30,596 nucleotides of DNA, taken from positions 1-30,596 of the forward strand of contig BTQE01000028.1 in NCBI GenBank assembly GCA_036985715.1, written 5' to 3'. Below, piece by piece: positions 1 through 7,446 of this stretch (positions within the stretch are counted from its first letter, which is position 1; each line of letters opens with the position of its first letter). This DNA comes from SMXL01 sp036985715 (lineage in GTDB: Bacteria > Bacteroidota > Rhodothermia > Rhodothermales > UBA10348). The notes under the pieces are model-generated. The model was given only the letters and a program-made list of their open reading frames with translations, was not told the DNA's origin and made no database searches. The translations under genes and the position numbers were made by a program.

Positions 1-468
1 CCAGAGGGTTTTTTACGGCCGCTCGTCAGAATCGCTCAGTTTAGGTGGTCATTAAGCTCTAAGAATACATGTACGGCCTGGATTCCATTGCAGGATACAC
101 CATCTGAAATGGGCCCACTGTCATTCAGTAGCGGCAGTCATCTTTATGAAGGTGGAAGAGATCTTGTAATCAGCAACGAAAGTGAGGCTTTTCTTCAGAA
201 TGAACTCGAAAAACGCGGATTCGAGTACATCACGAAGGGATTCACACTGGGAGATGTGAGTTTCCACTACGGGTGGACGTATCATCGGGCTGAGCCGAAC
301 GAATCGAAGTTGATGAGAAAAGCGATGACCATCATTTACATGGACGAGCAGATGCAGGTCATAGAATCGAGTAGATCGGAACATGTCGCCGACCAGAGAG
401 CCTTTATGCCGGATCGACTTCCGGGAGACCCCGCGAACACACCCCTTAATCCTCGCCTCTATCTATAG
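1..468 (+). CDS. Phytanoyl-CoA dioxygenase (PhyH) family protein, C-terminal part
   Basis: The frame is open from the first base, so the gene starts upstream of the window and a TTG at 88 is not the true start. The visible 155 residues match the C-terminal half of PhyH-type Fe(II)/2-oxoglutarate oxygenases: NTCTAWIPLQD, then GPLSFSSGSH, then the FHYGWTYHRAEPN stretch holding the distal iron-binding His, and the usual ending (RKAMTIIYMDEQ, LPGD, SPLNPRLY-like tail). Such enzymes hydroxylate small organic substrates; the substrate here cannot be told. The HxD iron-ligand motif normally lies about 15 residues before the CTAW motif, but the frame reads RIA there. The ligand is therefore lost, or a frameshift lies near the window edge. 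The next gene begins 3 bp downstream, suggesting one transcript. Confidence 0.8.
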   Translation, partial: PEGFLRPLVRIAQFRWSLSSKNTCTAWIPLQDTPSEMGPLSFSSGSHLYEGGRDLVISNESEAFLQNELEKRGFEYITKGFTLGDVSFHYGWTYHRAEPNESKLMRKAMTIIYMDEQMQVIESSRSEHVADQRAFMPDRLPGDPANTPLNPRLYL

Positions 469-471
469 ATT

Positions 472-2202
472 GTGGTCTTGCCACCGTCAATCTCAATAGA
501 AGACAAACTGGGGAAGCGTAAAAAATTGAAGTCGGTTCCTTCGTTTCGAATCTTGAGCATGATTCTTCTTTTTTCATCCCAAAGTGCGTGCATGCAACAG
601 AATTCCGACCGGATTATAGTGAACGGGACCATTTGGACAGGAGACGCTGACAACCCCTGGGCAGAGGCCATCGCTATTAAAGGAGAGACCATCTCCGAAG
701 TTGGATCAACTCAAAACGTAAGAGCGAGTGCCGATTCAACCACCGAAGTCATCGATCTAAACGGAGAATTTGTGGTCTCGGGTTTCATCGACAATCATAC
801 TCATTTTCTGACAGGAGGCTTTCAACTAGCTAGCGTCGACCTTCGATCGTCGTCGAGTCAGGCGGAGTTTACCAAGCGGATTGCAAATTTTATCGAAACC
901 ATTCCAAAAGAACGCTGGGTTTTGGGCGGTGATTGGGATCATGAGGCGTGGGGCGGTGAGCTACCGACAAAGGAGTGGATTAATGTCGTTTCAACCAGCA
1001 ATCCGGTCTTTGTAACGCGTTCTGATCTTCATATGGGTCTAGCCAATTCGGTCGCGCTAACCAAGGCAGGCATTACGAATGATACTCCGGATCCGGATGG
1101 GGGTACGATTGTGAGAGATCCGTCCACTGGAGTCGCAACCGGAGTACTGAAGGACGAAGCGATGGCTTTGGTCTACGGGGTGATTCCAGAACCTTCAGAC
1201 GAGGAATATGACGAGTCGCTGCAGCGAGCCATCGCCCATGCGCTTTCCAAGGGAGTCACGCAAATTCACGATGTAGGAAGTTTTGGGGGATGGGCTGATC
1301 TGGAATCGTTTAAGAGGGCGTATTCACGTGGGAATCTCGGCGTGCGAATCTATTCGATCGTACCACTGTCTACGTCCGAGAGGTTGCGTTCCTATATGGA
1401 AGAGAATGGATCTGGTGACCACTGGCTCTGGTGGGGAGGGGTAAAGGGATTCGTCGATGGGTCCCTCGGCTCGACGACTGCGTGGTTTTACGAACCGTAT
1501 GAGGATGCCAAAGAAACGACAGGCCTTCCGGTTACAGATACAACAACAATCAGAAACGAGATTCTTGCAGCTGATGCAAATGAGCAGCAACTCGCCGTTC
1601 ACGCCATCGGAGACCGTGCGAACGATTGGCTTCTGTCCGTATTTGAAGGCCTCAATTCAATAAACGGAGAACGCGACCGCCGACTACGAATAGAGCACGC
1701 ACAGCATTTGACGTCCGCGTCGATTGAACGCTTTAGTGAGCTTAAGATTACCGCGTCGATGCAACCGTATCATGCGATCGATGACGGCAGGTGGGCGGAG
1801 AAACGCATTGGTGCAGAACGGATCAAAATGTCGTACGCCTTTCGAAGTCTACTCGACGCCGGAGTCAACTTAACCTTCGGTTCAGACTGGACGGTTGCAC
1901 CGTTGGATCCGTTGGCGGGAATTTTTGCGGCCGTGACCAGACGAACGATCGACGGCGCCAATCCGAATGGCTGGGTACCTGAGCAGAAAATTGGCCTTGA
2001 AGACGCGCTCAAAGCCTACACATCAAGCGCCGCGTACGCAGGTTTTTCAGAGGATAGAACGGGTATGCTACGAGCGGGATATTTGGCCGACCTTGTCGTG
2101 TTGACGCACAATCTTTTTGAAATCAATCCGGAGTCGATTGAATCCGTAGAGGTCCGGAGAACGGTTGTCGGAGGAAAGGACAAGTTTGTTCGTCGTCAAT
2201 AA
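472..2202 (+). CDS. YtcJ-like metal-dependent amidohydrolase (amidohydrolase family 3), exported
   Basis: This 576-residue protein has the amidohydrolase 3 / YtcJ layout: an N-terminal beta-strand region, the metal-binding HxH in GFIDNHTH (H109, H111), a VKGFVDGSLGS strand, the HAIGDRAND and RIEHAQH motifs carrying further metal-binding His residues, and the FGSDW Asp near the C-terminus. Family members hydrolyse amide or related C-N bonds; the substrate is not predictable. The N-terminus has a hydrophobic segment ending in SQSAC (C40), a plausible though non-ideal lipobox, so it is probably a lipoprotein or periplasmic. The longest frame starts with GTG at 472. A TTG at 526, preceded by a GGGGAAG stretch, would give a more typical signal peptide and may be the true start. 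It lies 3 bp after the dioxygenase gene and 8 bp before the acyltransferase gene. Confidence 0.88.
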   Translation: MVLPPSISIEDKLGKRKKLKSVPSFRILSMILLFSSQSACMQQNSDRIIVNGTIWTGDADNPWAEAIAIKGETISEVGSTQNVRASADSTTEVIDLNGEFVVSGFIDNHTHFLTGGFQLASVDLRSSSSQAEFTKRIANFIETIPKERWVLGGDWDHEAWGGELPTKEWINVVSTSNPVFVTRSDLHMGLANSVALTKAGITNDTPDPDGGTIVRDPSTGVATGVLKDEAMALVYGVIPEPSDEEYDESLQRAIAHALSKGVTQIHDVGSFGGWADLESFKRAYSRGNLGVRIYSIVPLSTSERLRSYMEENGSGDHWLWWGGVKGFVDGSLGSTTAWFYEPYEDAKETTGLPVTDTTTIRNEILAADANEQQLAVHAIGDRANDWLLSVFEGLNSINGERDRRLRIEHAQHLTSASIERFSELKITASMQPYHAIDDGRWAEKRIGAERIKMSYAFRSLLDAGVNLTFGSDWTVAPLDPLAGIFAAVTRRTIDGANPNGWVPEQKIGLEDALKAYTSSAAYAGFSEDRTGMLRAGYLADLVVLTHNLFEINPESIESVEVRRTVVGGKDKFVRRQ

Positions 2203-2210
2203 ATGTACGT

Positions 2211-3014
2211 ATGAAGCGAATGTGGCGTCTTACCCGGTTTTGCGTCGTTCTCGTCTGGTATGCAGGGAGAATGACAGTATCTGGAAGGCGGCTTCCCGAA
2301 GCGGGTCGTCTCAGACATATCGCAATCCTTCAGAAAAACGGCGGGCGGCGACTTTGCCGGATCCTCGGCGTTACGGTATTAACAAAAGGAAATATTGGAG
2401 CCGGTAGACCTGTTCTAATCGTCTCCAATCACGTTGGCCTCCTGGATTCCTGGGTTCTCGCTTCTCAGTTTTGTGTGGCGTTCGCCGCAAAAATTGAAAT
2501 GGCCAAGTGGCCAGTATTTTCCTGGATCGGAAAATCAACAGGCTTGATCTACGTAGACCGAGAAAGCCGTATGAGCACCGCTTCGTTTGTCGAATCCGTC
2601 AGGGAACGCATGCGGAATGGTGTGGCTGTTTTGGTCTTCCCTGAAGGAACGACCAACGCTGACACTCAGCTACTCCCATTCCAAACGGGGGGATTTGCTG
2701 CAGTTGCAGGCATGTCCGATGGCTTTGTGTTGCCAGTGTACATTTGGGCCAGAATGCTCGATGGAAGCCCAACGACACTCCAGACTCGATCCGCGGTCGC
2801 CTGGTCCTCCAGTGAAAGTATGTGGCAGAATGTGTGGAAAATTGTAGGCTTTAATTCCATCGAGATAGGCATCGTGGTCGGAGAGCTGATTTCTACAGAA
2901 GGGAAGGAAAGAAAGGAACTTGCCAGATTATCTCAGGATCAGGTAGAAGCCTTGCAGCGTTCTACGATGAGTTCGGGCGATTTAATGGATGTCCCATCGA
3001 GCACGATACTGTAA
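2211..3014 (+). CDS. plsC: 1-acyl-sn-glycerol-3-phosphate acyltransferase family protein (PlsC-like)
   Basis: The 267-residue product carries the glycerolipid acyltransferase signatures: block I NHVGLLD (H74 and D79 of the HX4D motif), block II around YVDRESR (residues 114-120), and block III FPEGTT (143-148). These enzymes transfer an acyl chain to lysophosphatidic acid or a related lysolipid at the inner membrane. The N-terminus has a short hydrophobic stretch (about residues 10-18) after basic residues, fitting peripheral or single-pass membrane association. Length fits the family. ATG at 2211 lies 8 bp after the amidohydrolase stop. It might instead acylate ornithine lipid or another acceptor, since close PlsC paralogues differ in substrate. 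Confidence 0.88.
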   Translation: MKRMWRLTRFCVVLVWYAGRMTVSGRRLPEAGRLRHIAILQKNGGRRLCRILGVTVLTKGNIGAGRPVLIVSNHVGLLDSWVLASQFCVAFAAKIEMAKWPVFSWIGKSTGLIYVDRESRMSTASFVESVRERMRNGVAVLVFPEGTTNADTQLLPFQTGGFAAVAGMSDGFVLPVYIWARMLDGSPTTLQTRSAVAWSSSESMWQNVWKIVGFNSIEIGIVVGELISTEGKERKELARLSQDQVEALQRSTMSSGDLMDVPSSTIL

Positions 3015-3037
3015 TAAATGAACGAAACGGGCGTGAA

Positions 3038-4621
3038 ATGACAACCGAAACTAATCAGAAAGGGATGAATCGGCTCATAATAGTTCGATTTGGGCTGCTC
3101 GTAGTTGGTCTTCTGGCGGGAATCCTTGTCACTCTGCTCGTCACGCGATCCGGGGAACTGGTCATTCCGCGTCCTGCAATCGTAGAAAGAGTCGAACTCG
3201 GAAATCCTGATCGGACCGCATTTATTCAACTTCCGGAGTCAGATACGCCGCCTGTGCTATTTGACGCATCGTCTCTCAACGAGGCCTTCAAGTACGTCGC
3301 AGCGCAGGTTACACCGTCTGTTGTCTTTATTGAAGTTCAATCCGAACGAACCGGAATATTTCGGTCGTTTGGAAAACGAGACCAGCCGACATTCGTCCCG
3401 CGAAGCGTCGGGAGCGGTGTCATTATCAGTGGGTCGGGTTACGTCGTAACGAACAACCATGTGATCGAAGGTGCGGACCAGATCCTCGTGACGCTCCAAG
3501 ACAAACGGGAATTTGAAGCCTCGGTTGTGGGGACTGATACAGATACCGATCTCGCCGTCTTGAAATTGGAAAGTGTTGAGCCTCTGCCGTCGATTCATCT
3601 GGGTATTTCCAGGGAATTGGAGGTAGGAGAGTGGGTCATTGCAGTCGGTAACCCGTTCCGGCTGACATCAACGGTTACGGCAGGTATCGTGAGTGCTTTA
3701 GGCCGGCAAGTTGAAGTAATCAATGATGATTTTGGTATTGAGAGCTTTATTCAAACAGACGCGGCTATCAATCCCGGCAACTCAGGCGGTGCGCTCGTTA
3801 ACCTCCGGGGTGAATTAATTGGGATTTCGACAGCAATAGCAACGGAAACTGGTTCGTACGAGGGCTATGGGTTTGCTGTACCGGTGGACTTAATGGAGCG
3901 CGTCGTCTCGGATCTCATCAAATTTGGTGAAGTCAATCGTGGATACCTGGGCGTCAGCATTATGCCATTGGATGCAAGTTCGGCTCGAGATCTGGGCCTC
4001 TCGAACGTACGAGGAGTTTATCTGTATGACGTCGTCGACGGTCTTGCCGGAGATGTTGCAGGGCTACGAGATGGAGATGTTTTGTTGTCCATTGACGGAC
4101 AAGAAGTGTCAGAGCCCAACGAATTACAAAGCGCCATAGCACTTCACAGACCTGGGGAAGAGTTCCTGGTTGAAATCTGGAGAGATCAGGTTACTATGGA
4201 ATTTCCGGTCCAGTTGGTAGGTCGCGATGATCCGCGATATCAAACATGGTTCGCCAGTCTTGAAGCACGGCGAAACGATCAAGTACGAGTCGAACCAGAT
4301 TTCACTCCTCCTGGCGTCGACGTCCAAAACCTGGAGAAATGGGGCGTCGGTCTTGCGCAACTTGACGCACGTATTCGAGGTCGATTTAGCGTACCACATG
4401 GAACATATGTAGCCTTCGTCGAGAAAGACGGACCATTCAACAAGGCAGGAGTCCCAAGAAACGTTCTCCTAACAGCCATTGACGACAAACCAGTTCACGA
4501 TGTTGAAGGGGCGGCAGAGATTCTGGAAATGGCCCTTCAGAATGCAGAATCTGTCATGCTGCGGGTCACTCGATCAGACGGAGTTTCGCTGTTCTTCGAA
4601 GTCGACGTTCCACAGCAATGA
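3038..4621 (+). CDS. htrA: Membrane-anchored HtrA/Deg serine protease with two PDZ domains
   Basis: This 527-residue protein has one N-terminal membrane segment (about residues 13-36) and then a trypsin-like domain with the complete HtrA triad: H141 in TNNHVIEGA, D171 in TDTDLAVLKLE, and S249 in NPGNSGGALVN. A first PDZ domain (about 302-395) starts with the usual GYLGVS carboxylate-binding loop. A second, more divergent PDZ-like domain (about 434-522) follows a linker. HtrA proteases degrade or sense misfolded envelope proteins in the periplasm. Retention of the membrane segment suggests anchoring, as in DegS. The last codons overlap the aroC start by four bases (ATGA at 4618-4621), which points to translational coupling. 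The ATG lies 23 bp after the acyltransferase stop. Confidence 0.95.
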   Translation: MTTETNQKGMNRLIIVRFGLLVVGLLAGILVTLLVTRSGELVIPRPAIVERVELGNPDRTAFIQLPESDTPPVLFDASSLNEAFKYVAAQVTPSVVFIEVQSERTGIFRSFGKRDQPTFVPRSVGSGVIISGSGYVVTNNHVIEGADQILVTLQDKREFEASVVGTDTDTDLAVLKLESVEPLPSIHLGISRELEVGEWVIAVGNPFRLTSTVTAGIVSALGRQVEVINDDFGIESFIQTDAAINPGNSGGALVNLRGELIGISTAIATETGSYEGYGFAVPVDLMERVVSDLIKFGEVNRGYLGVSIMPLDASSARDLGLSNVRGVYLYDVVDGLAGDVAGLRDGDVLLSIDGQEVSEPNELQSAIALHRPGEEFLVEIWRDQVTMEFPVQLVGRDDPRYQTWFASLEARRNDQVRVEPDFTPPGVDVQNLEKWGVGLAQLDARIRGRFSVPHGTYVAFVEKDGPFNKAGVPRNVLLTAIDDKPVHDVEGAAEILEMALQNAESVMLRVTRSDGVSLFFEVDVPQQ

Positions 4622-5796
4622 TTCGTTATCTGACGTCGGGAGAATCGCACGGCGACGCCCTGATTGGTATCGTTGAAGGGATTCCGGCAGGACTTGAGCT
4701 GACGGCAGAATATATTGATACGCAACTGGCGCGTCGTTGGTTGGGATTTGGAAGAGGGGGCAGGTCCAAATTCGAGCAAGACCAGGTTCATTTGCACGCC
4801 GGAGTCCGACTCTCCAAGACGATGGGAAGCCCCATCGCGCTTCGTCTGGAAAATGCAGCTCACCACAAGGATCGATCGGAATGGCCCCGACAAATGGCCG
4901 TCGATGGCGACGGAGACGGTGTTGATCCTGTGACCCTTCCAAGGCCCGGGCATGCTGATTTGGTGGGTGTTCAAAAATACGGATTCACCGATATTCGACC
5001 TGTCATCGAACGGGCAAGTGCGCGTGAAACTGCCATGCGAGTTGCCTGCTGTACGATTGCCAGGAAGTTTCTCAAGGAATTTGGTATTGAAATCGGAAGC
5101 CATGTTGTCCAGATCGGGACGGTTGGTTATTCAAAATCAGAAGGACGAACTGACACAGTCAGTCGATTGCTTTCGGGCGGTGCCGAATCGTTGAATTTGG
5201 TTGCTGATAAGAGCGAAGTCCGAATGCTAGATCTGGAAATTTCTGAGAAATGCGTCACACGAATAAAGGAAACGAAAAAAGAGGGCGACTCTCTCGGAGG
5301 CGTGTACGAAGTGATTGTAACGGGCGTACCCCCGGGATTGGGCTCGTATGTACACTGGGATCGTCGTCTTGACGGACAGTTAGGACAAGCGATTCTTTCT
5401 ATACAGGGACAAAAGGCGGTGGAGATCGGCGACGGTGTGTCTGCTGCATCATTGCCGGGTTCTCAGGTACATGATCCAATTATGAAAGACGAATCGGGAT
5501 ATTTTAGGAGCGGAAATCGAGCGGGTGGGATCGAAGGTGGAATCTCTAACGGGATGCCGATTGTCGTTCGCGGATATATGAAACCGATACCCACATTGAT
5601 TAAGCCTTTGCAGTCGGTAGATATCGCAACTGGAGAAGCCAGCCCAACTCGATACGAAAGAAGTGATGTGACGTCCGTACCCGCAGCGTCCACCGTCGCG
5701 GAAGCCACCGTGGCCTTTGTGATAGCCAATGCCTTTCTGGAAAAGTATGGTGGCGACAGTATCGAAGAGATCGCGAAAAGGTATCCGGGCGATTGA
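4618..5796 (+). CDS. aroC: Chorismate synthase
   Basis: The 392-residue product begins with MIRYLTSGESHGDALIGIVE, the family's first signature. It retains the RPGHAD segment with the FMN-site His, the SARETA stretch, and the C-terminal GNRAGGIEGGISNG signature. Chorismate synthase converts 5-enolpyruvylshikimate-3-phosphate to chorismate using reduced FMN, the last step of the shikimate pathway in the cytoplasm. Length is slightly above the usual 350-370 residues and is normal for the longer Gram-positive/Bacteroidota type. The start ATG overlaps the htrA stop (ATGA), so it is probably translated from the same mRNA as the envelope genes before it. No other aromatic amino acid gene is visible nearby. 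Confidence 0.96.
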   Translation: MIRYLTSGESHGDALIGIVEGIPAGLELTAEYIDTQLARRWLGFGRGGRSKFEQDQVHLHAGVRLSKTMGSPIALRLENAAHHKDRSEWPRQMAVDGDGDGVDPVTLPRPGHADLVGVQKYGFTDIRPVIERASARETAMRVACCTIARKFLKEFGIEIGSHVVQIGTVGYSKSEGRTDTVSRLLSGGAESLNLVADKSEVRMLDLEISEKCVTRIKETKKEGDSLGGVYEVIVTGVPPGLGSYVHWDRRLDGQLGQAILSIQGQKAVEIGDGVSAASLPGSQVHDPIMKDESGYFRSGNRAGGIEGGISNGMPIVVRGYMKPIPTLIKPLQSVDIATGEASPTRYERSDVTSVPAASTVAEATVAFVIANAFLEKYGGDSIEEIAKRYPGD

Positions 5797-5967
5797 TTTT
5801 CGAAAGGATTATTGGGGGTCCTGTTGGTCGCGGAATGCGTCGTTGGGTGTCCGAACACCACCTCGCATCGTCTAATAACCCCGTGGACAGCACAAAAAAA
5901 TCGAATTGTAGCGTTTACAAGTGGTAGTTGCGCCTTATGAAATTCGATCGTCAGACCAAGCCACTAA

Positions 5968-6441
5968 ATGTCGTTCCGTTATCTCGGTTCAGATCCGGGT
6001 GATTCTGGAGATTCATTCGATTTGTTACTTCCAGACTATTCAGGGGATGGATTCCGCAATTCAGAATTCGAGGCCCCTTTTCCCGGAGACGGTATCCGTA
6101 GTTCAAAACTCGGGGCTCCCGTTTTCGGAGACGAAACCCGCAGCCCTCAGTTCGATGCACCATCTTTCAGGGACGAATTCCCCAGCGCTGAATTTGATGC
6201 ATCGTCGTCTAGATACCGTTACGCGGATCACTCGCTGAGCGACGTCGGCCAGGCTGAAAACGTTCAGCTGACCCTGGCACGTGCCCGGGTCGTCGAACTT
6301 CCATTCGCACCTCTCGTCACAAAGCCAACACCATCGAATGAGTCCTGGAAGCTGGCTGGTCTCGTCGTCATTTTTCTTATCTGGGTGTCAACGGCGAGTA
6401 CGCTTCTATTCCTGTATATGGATCGTTACCTGTTCGGATAA
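5968..6441 (+). CDS. Unrecognised tail-anchored protein with four 14-residue repeats
   Basis: No family is recognised for this 157-residue frame. The N-terminal two thirds is polar and acidic and contains four tandem 14-residue units (about residues 26-81), starting GDGFRNSEFEAPFP, GDGIRSSKLGAPVF, GDETRSPQFDAPSF and RDEFPSAEFDASSS. A short basic/hydrophobic linker follows. The protein ends in one strong membrane segment (about residues 129-150, LAGLVVIFLIWVSTASTLLFL) with only a few residues after it, so it would be a tail-anchored protein with its repeat region on the cytoplasmic side. The membrane segment and intact repeat frame argue that it is real. No clear ribosome binding site precedes the ATG. 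It stands alone between aroC and the TerB-like gene. Confidence 0.6.
   Translation: MSFRYLGSDPGDSGDSFDLLLPDYSGDGFRNSEFEAPFPGDGIRSSKLGAPVFGDETRSPQFDAPSFRDEFPSAEFDASSSRYRYADHSLSDVGQAENVQLTLARARVVELPFAPLVTKPTPSNESWKLAGLVVIFLIWVSTASTLLFLYMDRYLFG
6043..6210 (+). repeat. Four tandem 42-bp coding repeats
   Basis: Four degenerate 42-bp units lie head to tail, starting at 6043, 6085, 6127 and 6169. Each encodes 14 residues of the pattern GD-x-x-R-x-S-x-F-x-A-P-x-F. DNA identity between units is moderate, so the array is not very recent. Because the unit is a multiple of three, gain or loss of a unit would keep the frame. Confidence 0.75.
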
Positions 6442-6618
6442 AAACTCGGAGTGGGCAGCAAGGCATTCCGGTTCTGTTTCGGTGTAACCTGGTGAGTCTC
6501 TCTTTCACCAACCAATACGTCTTGTCCGACGCAGCTGGTTCCGGTAATTTGATACACTGAAGCTCCGGTTCACGGTATCGGCTCAAGTACGTGTCAGCGA
6601 AATCCTTACCATCTGCGG

Positions 6619-7404
6619 ATGCCCATGGAAGAAAATGCCCATTTGGAAGACCTTGCAATTCTTTTTGTCGGATTGGCGAAGGGAGCGGACGGCCAGTTTC
6701 ACTATCGAGAATTGGAAATCGTTACAGATCTACTTCGCAATAAAGTGACGGGAGACGCAGATGATGTGATTCCCGCTTTGATAGATCGGGTTCTTCAGAA
6801 GTTCGAGAGCAGCAGTCTCTCGTGGGAAGGCGTGGTTGGTAACGCGGTTTCCAGGCTGGATGTCTTACTCTCGGAGAGCGAGAAACGAACTACGTTGACG
6901 CAATTGTCTCAAATCGGCCTCGCAGATCGGAAATTTCTTCACGCTGAAGCGGCATTCATTCAACAGGTAAAAGAATCTTGGGGAATTACGTTACTAGAAG
7001 GGCAGCCGGGGGATTGGAGCATACTTGGCGAAGGAGGAATTCAAGGCGAATCTCTCCAGGCACTCGCAGTGTTGTATCTCTCGATCTCCTATCTCCCAGA
7101 CGCGAAGATAAGTCTCGCAGAACGCGAAACTATGCTTGCGCAGCTCGGCCAGTGGATTCCTGATGCAAGCGTAGATGAGGTAGAACTGGCACTTCGGGAT
7201 GCAATGGCTCTTTTCATTACTCGAAGCGCGGATGACAATGTACAGGCCGCTACCGAGACGATTCGTCGCCTTGTACCCCGACATCAGGTACCCGTCATAT
7301 ACCAAGATCTTCAACGAATCTCGGAATCAGACAATATTCTTGAGGTCGAAGAAAGAAGCTGGCTGGAGAAGATTGCTGCTGCTCTTGGCATATCGTCGGA
7401 ATGA
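6619..7404 (+). CDS. TerB-like helical protein, two tandem TerB-type lobes
   Basis: The 261-residue product is all-helical in character, acidic and without a signal peptide, so it is probably cytoplasmic. The first lobe (about residues 1-115) begins LAILFVGLAKGADGQFHYRE, which resembles the TerB/DjlA-N pattern of a helix followed by an acidic loop. The second lobe (about 142-258) repeats the arrangement: LQALAVLYLSISYLPDAKIS near its start and a final SDNILEVEERSWLEKIAAALG segment, the usual TerB ending. TerB-type domains are linked to tellurite and envelope stress functions, but no other ter gene is present and the role here is unknown. Start ATG 6619 was chosen as the first in frame; a second ATG lies two codons later. 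The gene converges on the secreted-protein gene ending at 7447. Confidence 0.68.
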   Translation: MPMEENAHLEDLAILFVGLAKGADGQFHYRELEIVTDLLRNKVTGDADDVIPALIDRVLQKFESSSLSWEGVVGNAVSRLDVLLSESEKRTTLTQLSQIGLADRKFLHAEAAFIQQVKESWGITLLEGQPGDWSILGEGGIQGESLQALAVLYLSISYLPDAKISLAERETMLAQLGQWIPDASVDEVELALRDAMALFITRSADDNVQAATETIRRLVPRHQVPVIYQDLQRISESDNILEVEERSWLEKIAAALGISSE

Positions 7405-7446
7405 TTACCTTGCGATTCCGTTCGCTTGAGGCTATTTCTCCTGAAG

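Noticed and set aside
4537..5103. Minus-strand open frame of 188 codons opposite the htrA/aroC junction
   Set aside because: It is fully antisense to two strongly supported genes, has no recognisable domain and reads as low-quality Arg/Ser-rich sequence.
6490..6510. Hairpin TGGTGA/TCACCA after the tail-anchored protein gene as a terminator
   Set aside because: The stem is only 6 bp, the loop is 9 nt, and no T-run follows on either strand.
6377..6658. 93-codon minus-strand frame between the tail-anchored and TerB-like genes
   Set aside because: It overlaps both better-supported genes at its ends, with no recognisable domain.
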